Assembly (NCBI GenBank): GCA_017354895.1 | Contig: CP071494.1 | Coordinates: forward strand, 4,278,001-4,342,000 | From: Podospora comata | Lineage: Eukaryota; Ascomycota; Sordariomycetes; Sordariales; Podosporaceae | DNA length: 64,000 nt | Reading direction: 5' to 3' | In this document: positions 48,662-60,152 of the stretch, piece after piece | Layout: each line of letters opens with the position of its first letter | Position numbering within the stretch: the stretch's first letter is position 1 | Program-made: the position numbers and the translations under genes | Notes under the pieces: generated by a model | Databases searched by the model: none | What the model saw: only the letters and a program-made list of their open reading frames with translations | Told to the model about the DNA's origin: nothing

Positions 48662-51142
48662 ATGGCGGCAACTGGCCACCACGAGGCCGACGACTACAAC
48701 ATGAGCTACCCAGAACCCCCTCACTTCTCATCCGCGCCCATGGACCTGGGACTTTCCCCAGAGCCCTACAGCGCCTACTCCAGGTCATCACACGAGTTCC
48801 CGACGACAATGGGCTATGAGCACGGAGCCATCTACACCGCCGACACACCATACCTCTACAGCCATAACGGTAACCACGAGAGGTCATCACCTGGCATGTA
48901 CCCAGACGACAGCGATCTGAGAGGAACAGCTTCGGATCTGAGCATCGCCAGCGCCTCATCCTCCAACGCGGGCTCCCCAAATTCGAGTCACGGCCAAATG
49001 GCGCCGATCCCTGAGTGGGCCACGGGCCCCCACGGACTTGGGGTTACCCCGGGCATCGTCGACGCAAGCGACTTTCACCTCCCCGGCAGCGAATATTCAT
49101 ACGCGCCCGGTGTCTATGGTGATGAGTACAGCACAGCTTTCGAGTATCCCAGCGGGAAAACACCAGGCTTTGTTGGTGAGTTATCACAGATCCCTAGGTC
49201 ATCTTCTTGTCTTTCTTCTCGCCGGGACTGGAGTCCGCGACACCAGACCCATGCTTCGTGTGCTTCCATCTCCTCTTCGGATTCCTGCGATTCTGGATCT
49301 ACCATTGTCGCTCCCAAGGCCCCGGGAGCGGCTTCTTCCTGTCTCGCTGTCGATACGCGTCTGGCCCAGTCTGTGGTGACTACATCGTCAACCTTCAATG
49401 TCACACCTTCCTTTTCAGCTGCTTCTGCTTCTTCTTGTCCTTCCTCGGCGGCCTCCGGGCTCGTCTTTGCGTCTCCTGCTTCTTCTACATCTTCATTCTC
49501 TTCTCCTCAACTTCCAGCATGGAGCAGTCCCCCTCTGGGGGACTGCCCTGCGGCTCGTCCCAAGACGCCCACCAATCGTCTCCTTTCATCTCCTTTTTTC
49601 GCCCAATCCAGCGGGCATTTCGTTCCTCCTCTTCAGAATTCCTGTTGGTTTCCTCTGTCGCAAACGCAGCTCTTGACCCGTGGCGGCCTTGCTAACCCAA
49701 AGCGTTTGCCCGTTGCAGATCCCATCTTGATTCACCCAGACGCGAGACCAATGACCATGTCTGGATTTGAGCAGCAGCCATATTCGGCCCAGCCCAACTC
49801 CGCATATCCTGCCTCTCCTGCTCTGTCTGCCTCCCCACAACTGCGAAACGGCAGCACTTCGCCCTTCATGCACAACAGCTACCAGTACTCGCCATACCCG
49901 CCACCAGTGGAGGCCCAAAGGAGACCAAGCCTTGTTTCTTTCCACTCCAACTACTCGGGCGAGCAGCAATACAGCGGCGATGAGTTCAAGGAGAAGCAGA
50001 GGTGCCCACATCCCGAGTGCGGCAAGGTGTTCAAGGACCTCAAGGCGCACATGCTCACTCACCAAGAGGAGCGCCCCGAGAAGTGCCCCATCACAACATG
50101 CGAGTATCACGTGAAGGGGTTTGCGAGAAAGTGAGTTGTCTTTTGACTTAGAATCAGTTGCGGGATACTAACAAGTGGTCTCTTCAGATACGACAAGAAC
50201 AGACATACCCTTACACATTACAAGGGCACCATGGTCTGCGGTTTCTGCCCGGGGTCTGGCTCCGCGGCCGAGAAGTCGTTCAACCGTGCCGATGTGTTCA
50301 AGCGCCACTTGACTGCTGTTCACGGTGTCGAGCAAACACCGCCCAACAGCCGGAAGAAGGCTGCCGCTGGAAACAACGGGACCAAGAAGTTGACTGGCTA
50401 CGCCCCTGATGCGACTGGCAAGTGCTCCACTTGCTCGTCAACCTTCAGCAACGCCCAGGACTTCTACGAGCATCTTGACGACTGTGTGCTCCGCATTGTC
50501 CAGCAAGAGGACCCAGCAGAGGCCATCAACGCCCAGCGATTGGCCGAGGTGGAAAACGATCGCGACGTACACAACACCCTGGAGAAGAACAACCTCCCAA
50601 CAACCACCATGACACTTCAAGATGGCGAAGACGAGGATGAGAACATGGATGACGGCGATGATGATGAGCTCAGGGCTCGCGGCCTCAAGGGCTCGCCCAC
50701 CAAGAGGAAGGGTGGAAACCCACAAAACGGCGTGCAAAAGTCCCGCGGGCTTACACACTCGCGCGGCGGTGTCACGCTCCCCACCAAGACCCGGGGTCGC
50801 AAGAACAGGCGCGACTATCCTTCCTCATGGGGCTTCGACAAGGGTCAGATGACAATGAAGAAGCGCGTCATGGCGGTATTCGACGGCCCCCGCCGCCTGG
50901 CCAAGGACGACATGATGCTCTCGACCGAGCAAGAAGTCCGCATCAAGCTCTCCGACGGCAAGTCCTACGTCACCGACCTCGACATGCAAACGCTCAAGCG
51001 TGCCGACGGCTTTCTCAACGCGACCGAGGAGGAGAAGGGTCCCTGGGTCTCGGACGACCCGACCGAGGAGCAGCTCAAGCAGATGCTTACCTACACCGCC
51101 CCGGAACCAACAACCACCGCTGCTGCCGCCGCCGCTCAGTAA
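48662..51142 (+). CDS. C2H2 zinc-finger transcription factor
   Basis: Exons are 48662-49175, 49719-50130 and 50188-51142, phases agreeing, giving 626 residues. The N-terminal half is Ser/Pro/Tyr-rich, typical of an activation region. Fingers follow. One is CPHPECGKVFKDLKAHMLTH; the second, CPITTCEYHVKGFARK, is split by the last intron and continues YDKNRHTLTHY. A third is CGFCPGSGSAAEKSFNRADV, ending FKRHLTAVH. A fourth, CSTCSSTFSNAQDFYEHLDDC, ends in Cys instead of His. The C-terminal part has an acidic patch (DGEDEDENMDDGDDDE), a basic RGRKNRRDYPSSWGFDKGQM block and an Ala-rich end. The first intron (543 nt) is open in the same frame, so an 807-residue form without splicing is possible. I cannot name the orthologue. 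The 15-kb gap upstream suggests complex developmental control, which is an inference. Confidence 0.88.
49176..49718 (+). other. Exitron candidate: stop-free, in-frame first intron of the C2H2 gene
   Basis: The donor is GTTG|GTGAGT and the acceptor is GTTGCAG|AT, with a GCTAACC branch site about 25 bases before it. Length is 543 nt, exactly 181 codons, with no stop in the flanking frame. If spliced, PGFV joins DPILIHPD. If retained, it adds a Ser/Ala/Pro-rich segment (for example SSSCLSSRRDWSPRHQ) between the activation region and the zinc fingers. Which form dominates cannot be told from DNA. Confidence 0.7.
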
Positions 51143-53288
51143 ATATCATGACTGTTTCACTCACTCTTCTTTCACTTGATGTTTATACTGCAACAACTAC
51201 CAAACTAATCATCACCATCACACATCGTCAGATTTACTTTTTGGGCTTGTTGGTTATAGAGGGGGTGTATTACCTCTGGGGGATCTACAAAGAGTTTGTA
51301 AAAATACACGCGGCGTTTTTTCTAGGGGGGCTGGTTTGATATCCCATGGGATTGATTGGATTTGGCTGGGAACATTATGGCATTCACGGGGCCTTTTTTT
51401 TCTTCTTTTCTTTTCTACTCTGTGACATTATTTTTCTTTTTCTTTGTTTTTTTTTTATGCTGTCGCCCTGGAAATTTGGGAGAATAAGGAATGGGAGGGC
51501 CTTAATGACTGCAATGAAATACCAAATGGGGGTTTTTTTGGGGGGGGGAGAAGGGGAAGGAATGGGGCTATAAGGAACTCAAAAAAATTATTCTTATTAT
51601 TACTACGAGACCAAAGTAAGAGTGGGAAGAAGAGGAAGGGGGAGCAAACACTACCTACCCAGGGACTTGGGGGAATTTTCTTAGCTCTTGTTTAGTATTA
51701 CTACTACAACAACAACGATACCCATATTGTTCTCAACACTTTTTCTTGCGATTTGCTATTTGATGTTTGTGTGTAGAGGAACAAAGTTGGTTGCTTATAT
51801 AGTAGTTATTGGTATGGTTTACTATTTACTAATGGGCTCGCCGTCGCTCTTGTTAAATTGTGGGATATGGAAGAGTGGTTTGTCCGAGTTTTTTTTTTTT
51901 TTTTTTAAATTTTTTAATTTTTTATTTATGTTTTATGCCATTTAATAATGGCAATAATAATGAGATATTGATCGTGATTCATGACATTGGTGACACAATC
52001 TCCCAACGGTATTGGCATATGATCTACAAAAAAAGATCTGGGTTTCTGGGTCACTCACCCACCTAGTTTTGTGTGTGTGTCTTTACCTTTCTCATCCTTT
52101 CTGGGTGTGATTCATTATCTATCCATTATCGTTTTGTGTGGGGTTTTGTAGCAGGTTTGGGGGAAGGGGGGAACCGATTCGCTATGTTGAAAATGGAACC
52201 ACCACAACCTTTCCACCCGCCCAGTCCTGATGCAGAGCACCACCGCCGCGTTTCTCTTTGCGGCTGGAGATGTCCCTGGCGCAGCAGGTTGTTGAAAAGA
52301 CGGCGTTTTGGAAGCATGACTGGGGTAGAACAGGGAGGATGTCGGTTTATGGGACTGGTAACTCCCCTTGAGCTCACTTTTATTTGGTATTTGGGATGTC
52401 AAGGAGAGGTTGGAAGGGACGTATGTGAAGGGACTGGTGAGGAATTGAGCGGTTTGGCCTGTTTTGCAGATGGTCAACTTTCGGTTTGTGAGGGCGGAAA
52501 AAAGGGTGGTGGTTGAGAATGGGGGGTTGGTGGGGTGAAGTTGTTTTTTGAGTTGGTTGAATACCCATGGTGCTGGGGAGGAGGCGAAATCATTTGGGGG
52601 TGATGGGTTAGCATGGTATTGGACCTGTGAGTTGGATTGGGACTGGCATGAAACACTTCACACCGGAATTTCACAAAGAAAGTAGCAAAAAAGCAAAGAC
52701 GTAGAGAAAAGCAGATCATGCTAAATCACACTGCTTGTTTTATTGATATAAAGTGTGAAGCTCTACTTTGAAACTGTTGCTATGTAGGGTGATTTGTGCG
52801 CTAAAACACTTATCAAATTTCATCATGTCACCGATAAGCTCTATGCGATTGCACGCGGGTTTTGACGGCTCGGCTCGCGCCGACACTGGGGTTGGCTGTC
52901 CACCCAGAACAACAAGAAAAATACCTCGAATGCAATAGAAACAGTGTTCTGTAGCCATTTTTTTCGGGCTTCCAACGGACGTTCCGGCTAGTTGTGAGTG
53001 TCTAAGCAAGCTACCCCTCCATTGACTGGCGACGACAGCGACCCCACGTCCAAAAACTCGCGATAAACAGATAAGCTAAGGTAGTTAGTTGGCCTGAGTG
53101 GGCTTCTGGGAGCTTCCTTTGGTGGGGTGATCAACACCAAGAGTTGATATCATCACTGATTGTGAGCTTCACTTGCAGAGTCTCACAACTCCATCTCACT
53201 CACCTCATTTCCCAAGAAATACTCACCATTCTCACCCCTCCTCTCACCTCTCAATCTCACCTCCCAACATCCAAAGTAATAAAAAATA
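51143..53288. other. Intergenic between the C2H2 gene and the methyltransferase gene
   Basis: 2.15 kb with T-rich homopolymers (51390-51450, 51890-51930) and a G-rich stretch near 51535-51560, consistent with a 3' UTR. The right end is a CT-rich promoter with ACTCACCATTCTCACCCCTC before the methyltransferase ATG. No gene was supported. Confidence 0.5.
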
Positions 53289-54194
53289 ATGGCCCTCACC
53301 TCCCGCCTCGCCCTCACCGGCCCCGACACCACCGACCCAGAAGACTACCTCTCCTCCTCCCTAGGCATCATCTTCCCCGACGACGTAACCAACCAACACG
53401 GCGACGCCGACCACGGCCTCCTCTACACCACCCCCCACCTCCCGCAACCCCTGCAATTCTCGCTCGCCAACGTCACCGAGGAAAAAGAGCGCCACCTCTT
53501 TTCCCATTACCTCTGGAATTCATCCCTCATGCTCGCTGAACTCATCGAAGCCGGCACTCTGGGGCTGGACATCCCCTGGTCAGGCCTCGGTGGCGAGATC
53601 AAAGATTTTGATATCACGGGCCTGGAAACGGTGGAATTAGGGGCGGGGACGGCACTGCCAAGTATAATGGGGGGTTTGATGGGGAGCAAGAGGGTGGTGG
53701 TGACTGATTATCCTGCTCCAGAGGTGATCAAGACACTCAAGGAGAATGTGCTGAGGGGAGTGGAAAAAAAGAATGGGGTTGATGGGAGGTATCGTCTTGA
53801 AGAGGTGGTCGTTGAGGGACATGGGTGGGGGGAATTGGAGACGCCATTGGCGGAGGGAAATAAACACCAGTTTGATAGGGTGTTTGTGGCGGATTGTCTT
53901 TGGATGCCGTGGCAGCATGTGAATTTGAGGAGGTCGGTTGGGTGGTTTTTGAGGGAGGATGAGGATGCTAGGGCGTGGGTTGTGGCGGGTTTCCATACGG
54001 GAAGGGAAAAGATGAGAGGGTTTTTTGACAAGGAGAAATTGGCTGAGGTAGGGTTGGAGGTGGAGAGGTTGTGGGAGAGGGATTGTGATGGGGGTGAGAG
54101 GGAGTGGGTTTGGGATCGGGGGGTGGAGGATATTAGTGTTAGGAAGAGGTGGTTGGCGGTTGGGGTGTTGAGGAGGATACGGAAGAGCGAGTGA
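53289..54194 (+). CDS. Efm7/Nnt1-like SAM-dependent methyltransferase
   Basis: This is a seven-beta-strand methyltransferase of the METTL21/Nnt1 group. Yeast Efm7 (Nnt1) methylates the N-terminal Gly and Lys3 of translation elongation factor eEF1A in the cytosol. The single exon gives 301 residues. Visible parts are an acidic Asp/Glu-Pro start (DTTDPEDYLSSSLGIIFPDD, typical of Nnt1), LFSHYLWNSSLMLAELIEAG, motif I VELGAGTALPSIMG, motif II VVVTDYPAPEVI and motif IV RVFVADCLWMPWQH. Near the end are VVAGFHTGREKMRGFF and the ERDCDG stretch. The codon style switches near 53,630 from C-ending to G-rich codons, with no frame break. The alternative reading as a nicotinamide methyltransferase follows older naming. 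The fold is certain; eEF1A as substrate is inferred. Confidence 0.87.
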   Translation: MALTSRLALTGPDTTDPEDYLSSSLGIIFPDDVTNQHGDADHGLLYTTPHLPQPLQFSLANVTEEKERHLFSHYLWNSSLMLAELIEAGTLGLDIPWSGLGGEIKDFDITGLETVELGAGTALPSIMGGLMGSKRVVVTDYPAPEVIKTLKENVLRGVEKKNGVDGRYRLEEVVVEGHGWGELETPLAEGNKHQFDRVFVADCLWMPWQHVNLRRSVGWFLREDEDARAWVVAGFHTGREKMRGFFDKEKLAEVGLEVERLWERDCDGGEREWVWDRGVEDISVRKRWLAVGVLRRIRKSE

Positions 54195-54195
54195 A

Positions 54196-54222
54196 GGGGT
54201 CGTCGGGGTCGTCGGGGTCGTC
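54196..54222. repeat. 9-bp tandem repeat, three copies
   Basis: GGGGTCGTC occurs three times perfectly, starting one base after the methyltransferase stop codon. Confidence 0.95.
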
Positions 54223-55442
54223 GAGTTCGAGGCGATCGGTAGGTGAGGTGGGATGCCGGTCATAACTTCATATCCAGCTGGTCGAGTCTTTGATTCCCCC
54301 CATTCCTGTTATTCCTGGCTTTTTTATGCGGTCCTTCCTGGGTCTTCCATCTTTGTCGTGCCCCATCTGACTCTCATAGCCTCTTCTCATGATCCTCGCT
54401 CTTTCTCTTGTCGTCCATCTTACTTTTCTCATGTCATCCCATCCTTCAGCCCAAGTCGTCCCGAATCCAGTAAGGCGTATCTCAAATTTCCATATCGGGC
54501 GATCCCAGTTGTCCAGCTCGTCCACAATCCAAACACCACCAATCTCCGATGTTGACATAAATTTCCCAACCCCAAGCATAACCAAATCTCAGAGAACAAA
54601 GGGAACAGGGACCAGCGTTCTTATAGACAGCCCTCCCCTCTCCCCCCAGAATCAGCGCGGAATTCATCCGCTCCTCAAGTTTTCAGCTCCCCAAGCCAAG
54701 ACCACTGACGAAGCAGTGGCGCGAGCGAGATCCTGGGGGTAAAAGTTCAGCTCGGCCAAACAAACCCAGCGTGATTGGGCCAACCGTCGTATTCGTGGCG
54801 CCCGCCAGCCAGTTGAATAAAACTTCTGGACGACGGCGGGCCAACTGTCAGTTCCTGCTGACGGGGCTGTTTGCAAAAGTATTGGGTGTAAGCTGAAAGA
54901 TGCCGAAGGCCGAGTATGTATGTTGGCGGTGAAAAGATGGGAGCGGAATTCAAGCCGGGAAAGCACACAAGTTGCAGATAGTTTGTAATGGTATGCAAAG
55001 GTGAAATGAAAGGCAAGAGGTCTCGAGTCAAAAAGACCCAGAGGCCAAGGCCGGGTCCTACTTTAATCCCCCTTCTTGGCTTGGACAAACGGCTCCACTA
55101 TATAACGGACAAGATACCCAAGTTGGGTGAGAACGAGCAACGCGAGGGATGGCTATTACATAAAATACCGGTTATGATTTGTTCCTCGAATGCCAGTCAT
55201 CTCAACTTCTCAAGAAATTCATGAAGATTTGTGCTTTTGTGAAATGAATTCCGCATCACGAACCAGCTGAATGTGATTGCATGGCTCTTCACTTCTAGGT
55301 ACCAAACTGGGCTCTTGGCGACCCTGCTTGGCGACCCTGATCGTCTTGACGGATCTGGACGATCTTGAAGCTAAGAAAATAGGGTTGGAAATGCTTCATT
55401 CTCGTAGGATTGGATAAGAGGGAGGGTCTTGTTGGATTGAGG
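54223..55442. other. Intergenic, 3' of the methyltransferase gene
   Basis: 1.2 kb without a supported gene. A 96-codon basic minus-strand frame near 54268-54555 lacks any family motif and is not called. Confidence 0.45.
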
Positions 55443-56320
55443 CTACAAATCAGCAGGCTCAACCCTCCATCCAAAACCCGCGGGGACGTCGCTGTCCAGC
55501 ATCCTCATCCCGGACGCTCCACAGATGTCCATGACGACGCTGCGGACAGCGTTTTACCTCATCGACCGTGGCACCGCCATTGAGAGCTCCTCTGAGATGG
55601 CCTTTTAGCTGAGGATTGACCCGTGAACTCATCAGCTTTGATTGGGGCCAGCGAGACACAGCATCAACCTCACATCTTGTGATATCAACCCGGCAATCAT
55701 GACATAGGAAGTCTCGACGGCGCCGAGGACATTGGTGTTGCTGAGAATGTAACCATATACCAGGCGAGCGACGAGGCCGAGGTCTTCGGTTCCTGATCGG
55801 TCCATTTGACCCATGACTCTCTTGGTTATTTTACCGTAGATGCCCTCGAAGAATTCTTGTCCGCGTTCTAGAATCTGAGATACTGGGGTGTCGTGAATAT
55901 CAGATGGTCTTCCTTCGGCGAGGGTCCTTGCGGCTCGTCGAGAAGGTCATCTGGTGTTACTTTTTTGACCTCTAGAAGGGCGTTGATGGTCTGGTGAATC
56001 ATGAACGTTGCCACAGATCTAAATTGCCTTAGACTTGGAGGATATCTTTGGGATACCTGTGACGGCGGCAGTTTTGATCAAGGCCTCACGCATTCATCGT
56101 GAGATGTCTCGTTTCTCATCGAAGCTTGGCAGAGTGTCTTCGCCACTTGGCCATTTTTGACTCAACGCATGCAAGGACACTTTCTGGATTTCATCCGGCT
56201 GATTGATTTGTGAAAGTGTTGTAACCGCAATGAAGTACCAGGTATTAGCTGGAAGATTTGGGGCGACTTCGAATTGCTGCGAGCAAGGCCGGCGTGATGA
56301 TGGAGGGGAGAGTTGCTCAT
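55443..56320 (-). pseudogene. Pseudogene of a carboxymuconolactone-decarboxylase-like (AhpD-fold) protein
   Basis: The whole protein can be followed on the minus strand in three frames. It starts MSNSP, then IITPALLAAIRSRP, NLPANTWYFIAVTTLSQIN, MREALIKTAAVTGIPK, TINALLEVKKVTPDDLLDEP, DTPVSQILERGQEFFEGIYG, KRVMGQMDRSGTEDLGLVAR, LVYGYILSNTNVLGAVETSY, NPQLKGHLRGALNGGATVDE and VRSVVMDICGASGMRML, ending VEPADL and a stop. This is the order and length of the fungal carboxymuconolactone-decarboxylase-like family. The copy is broken about seven times. There are four single-base frameshifts (two near the start, one after EPQGP, one after GATVDEV) and one stop (CGA to TGA before MREAL). One intron donor reads AAG|ATATCC instead of GT, and one acceptor lacks AG. 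The remaining similarity is strong, so inactivation looks recent on this scale. The exact substrate of the family is unknown. Confidence 0.83.
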
Positions 56321-56697
56321 GGTTTGTCGTTGAACTTGTAAATGAAAAATGAATTGATGTGATTGGACCGAGCCTCCTTTTTCTTCAGCTCTTCAGCAAA
56401 CAGCTGCACCGCCACTCATTCGATGGAATGCAAGTCGGGTGTGGCTGGTGGCTTGGCAGCGTCACTGTCACAGGAGGTGGTGTGTCGTTCGGCTCGGACA
56501 TCTGATCCTGGCTCTTTCCATAACGTGGCCAATTGATTACCATAATCTCAAGAGCTCTCCAACTGCGGCGGCACCACCATCTTGCGCGAACAACCATGGC
56601 GACTTGACTCTTGCGACCATCTTCGTTAACAATCACCACTTAATCGAACAGACATCTCCCGCTTTCTGCGCTCTTGTTGCAAAATAAACCCAACAAG
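56321..56697. promoter_or_regulatory. Upstream region of HRD1, divergent from the pseudogene
   Basis: 377 bp between the pseudogene start and the HRD1 ATG. It should hold the HRD1 promoter. No clear motif was recognised. Confidence 0.45.
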
Positions 56698-59476
56698 ATG
56701 CGGCTCCAGTGGTACGCAACGGTAGGTTGAACCTCTAGCTCCACGACGGGATAAGGAGCTCTCGTGAACTGTGCATATCATCAACATACTGACTGATGCT
56801 GCCAACTACAGGCCTCCATGGCCTCTGCGGCCGCCGTGGTCGCATCCGCTTTCTATCAACGTGCCAATTTCTACTCGGCCATGGTCCATCTTGCGCAAAG
56901 TAGCATGTCTCTCCTGGTACGTCCCTCTTGTGCCCACTTACACGCCTTGAGGTTCGTCTGACAGCAGGCCCATTTAGGTTCTCGCAAATCTGGTGTTCGT
57001 TTTCTATGGATCTCTTGTGTATGGCTTCCAACGCCTCTGTTTCGGCCCCCTGCGACCGACCGAAATCGAACAACTCTACGAACGGGGCTGGTTCGCCGTC
57101 ACCGAAACCTGCCTTGCCATGACCATATTCCGGGACGAACTCGGCCCCTCTTTTGTGATCATGTTTACCGCGCTCATCACTGGGAAGGTGTGGGGTTGGA
57201 TCAGTGAAGGTCGCGTCGAAGTGCTGGAGCAACAACCCCCTGCGAACCCCCGACTGTTCCATACCAGACTCAGCGTCTCTTTGCTGGTCAGTATTCTTTA
57301 CGACGTCTTCTTGCTCAGCTATGCCGCCACTACCGTCTGGCAACAAGCCCGCCGTACCGTCATGGTCATGTTCCTATTCGAGTTTGCCGTCCTCACGGTC
57401 TGCTCCCTGCACACGACTGGTCGGTATATCCTCTCGCTGGTGGAGCAACAGGTCAACAGGATCCAAACGCAACAACGCTTAGAAGAACGCCGTCGCCAGG
57501 TTCGAGAGCAGAGGGCCGAAATTCTGAGGCGGAGAGCCGAGGGTACCACTGAGGATGATGACGAGGAACTGCCCAACGAGGAAGATGTCGACGAGATGGA
57601 CATTGAAGTGCCAGGTTGGGAATCCAAAGGGCACTGGATTTTGTCCCTGGATCTTTTTGCAGGTCAGTGCTTACGACAGCTGCCAAATGCTCTGCTCAAC
57701 CGCTAACAGTTTACAGACTTTGTCAAGCTTACTCTGTATACCGTCTTCTTCTGCGCTCTTGTCATCTTTTTCAACTTCCCCATACATATCGTCAGAGACT
57801 GGTTCATGACCGCGAGGTCGTTCCTAAAGCGTCTACGAGCCCTCCTCCGCTATCGACAAGCGCTCAAACACATGGACCAGTACCCCGATGCTACAGTGGA
57901 GGATCTTGGCAGAGATGAAACCTGCATCATCTGCAGAGAAGAAATGCGCCCTTGGGATCCCAACGATACCAACCAGATCGAGAGAACGCGCGCCAAGAAA
58001 CTTCCATGTGGCCATATCCTGCATTTCGGTTGCCTCAAGAGTTGGTTGGAGCGTCAACAAGTATGCCCAACCTGCCGTCGTCCTGTCGCACGCGAAGGTC
58101 AACAACCTGCGAGGAACGGGGATGCCGTGGTGTTCAGGTTGGGGCTCGGTTTGCCTCCTGGCCCAAATCAGCCGGCGCAAGCACAGTTTCCACCAAATGG
58201 TCAGCCTCCTGCAGGTCAACCACCACAAGGGGGAGCGGCGGGACTTCAGGGGAACAACAGGAATCGCAACGTCCGGATGTTTAACTTTGGGCCTCTCAGA
58301 CTTGGGTTTGCCCAGGGTGGCGTTGAGGAGATTAGAGAGATGGCTCAGAGAATGGGTATGCCGCAAGATGCTGCTCACCCTGTGCCTCCCGCACCCGCGG
58401 CTCCTGCACCGGCTGACAATGCCGCTGTCAACGTCAATACACCTGGTGCTGGGCTGGATCAAATCCGCGGGCAGCTCACTGGCCTTAGCACGCGAATCCA
58501 GCAAGAGATGGCCAACCTGAACCATGCCGCGCACGAGTTGTATCTTCTCCAGCACATGGTCAACGAACTGACACGGTTGCGCCAGACGCCTACACAACAA
58601 GCTGGTCAGCGACAAGGAATACCTCTTGTTCCAGGTCAAGTTGTTGTGCCTCCTCAGCCTGTGGCTAACATCCAGCATCTAGCTCAGGCACCTGCTCAGG
58701 CACCTGCTCAGGCACCTGCTCAGGCAGCTGTTCAACCAGGAGTTCAACCGGCAGGCCAACCTGCTACCCAGTCACCTGTCATGCTGCTAGGCCAACCTTA
58801 TATTCAGGGACAGCCTCATCCTGCGCTTCATCATCCAGGGGTATTGCAAGCGCAGGTGCATGCATTTCTGCCGAGGGCCCAGCCTACTATTGGTAGGCTG
58901 GGTGCTGAATCAGGAGCGGCTATTCCTGCTGGAAGCCCAGATCTTCCCGAGGGTGTGACGATTCCGGCGGGCTGGTCACTTGTCCCTCTTCAAAGGGCGG
59001 AGAACGGGGTGGTAGAACCAAGTCCGCTCTGGGGCCAGCTGCCTGCGAACGCTCTTAGGGATAGGTTGCAGAACCTTGCTCCAGAGAGGCCAAGTTCCTC
59101 CTTGTCCAGGGGCACGAGTCCTTTAGGCCGAGACACGACTTCGGTCGCTGGGTATGAGGCCGAATCATCGCAAACAGCTGAAGCACGTGGTGCTGTGCCA
59201 TCAGATGCTGCCTCAAATACACAACGAACTGTGTCTGCATCTCACACAGCATCAACAGCCACTTCAGCTGCTCCAAATTGGGGTGGTCCGGCGCAGCTCT
59301 TCGGCGGTCGAACTACCTCCCCTCCGCAAACCGAGGCTGAGGCAGGTAGCAGCAGAGCAGCTTCAGAAAGCAATGGGTCTGCCGGGCCAAGTGCACAGAA
59401 CGGCAGTACCAGTAATAGCAAGAGCACCGCCCGGCTGGCTTCGGTGGAGGACGCTGAGAATGAGGAGGATGAATGA
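56698..59476 (+). CDS. HRD1: Hrd1/synoviolin, ER-associated degradation E3 ubiquitin ligase
   Basis: Hrd1 forms the ERAD retrotranslocation channel and ubiquitinates misfolded ER proteins. Exons are 56698-56721, 56812-56916, 56978-57662 and 57717-59476, all phases agreeing, giving 857 residues. The first exon is MRLQWYAT. Several membrane helices follow, including [71 protein letters not shown] and [17 protein letters not shown]. The RING-H2 finger is [16 protein letters not shown] through [20 protein letters not shown] to VCPTCRR (about residues 340-400). Its CGHILHxxCLKxW core is diagnostic of Hrd1. The long cytosolic tail is Pro/Gln/Ala-rich with a tandem AQAP repeat. An acidic insert ([18 protein letters not shown]) precedes the last membrane helices. 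The call is secure. Confidence 0.96.
58682..58729 (+). repeat. Coding 12-bp tandem repeat (AQAP) in HRD1
   Basis: Four copies of GCTCAGGCACCT, the last with one change, encode AQAP repeats in the disordered tail of Hrd1. Copy number changes would keep the frame. Confidence 0.95.
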
Positions 59477-60152
59477 AAAAAAAGACAGCCAGGTTACCAG
59501 TACAGGAGATACATACATCATCACAAGCCTTTTGAGGGCAGTTACAGCATTTTGGGGCGTTTAGCGGGTTGGGGATTTTCTCTACAGACTTGGTCGGTTT
59601 CTGTGGACGTTTCGATCCCGTCCACTTGATACTCAGCGCAAGAGCGGGCTTAGAAATACCAAATGCATTTTCATCTCAGCTGCTTCCTTCTCCGTTACTC
59701 TTGCTCTTTCGACTGTGTGCCCGCAAGAAAGTACTACCCTATCAACAAGATAACTGGCACTGTAAGTCAACACATGTTTTATTCCGAACCATGCCTCGAG
59801 AAATGTTAATAAACCTCAAACGATAGTTAATAGATCTAAAGTGAGGGTCGATCGGCCTATTTTCTTATTAAAAAAGGAAGGTGTAAGTTGCCGTTATTTT
59901 GTCCATGGTGTGTGGGTGGTGCTCACACAAGGCAGGCACATACGTGGGTCTGGCTGTTTAAGAAACCACATGCCAGTTTTTTCCTCTTTTGGTTTTGTCT
60001 CAAGTTTGCATCATCCAACGACGATCGTCTCGTTATCCAGTTGTTTACTCTACTTTGTAGTGCTACCTACTATCATTGCTTATCCTTCAAGGACTTTACA
60101 TACACGCAGCTCAGCAACCCTCTTTTCCGCTCCTTCTTCTTCTCCAACACCC
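59477..60152. other. Intergenic between HRD1 and the PGY-repeat gene
   Basis: 676 bp. The right half is T/C-rich with CAACCCTCTTTTCCGCTCCT before the next ATG. The frame upstream of that ATG is open back to 59841 but reads as leader, with no conserved content. Confidence 0.5.

Noticed and set aside
55960-56040. ATATCC donor in the pseudogene as a possible U12-type intron
   Set aside because: The acceptor is an ordinary CAG, no U12 branch site (TTCCTTAAC) is present, and the gene is otherwise broken, so a mutated GT donor is simpler.
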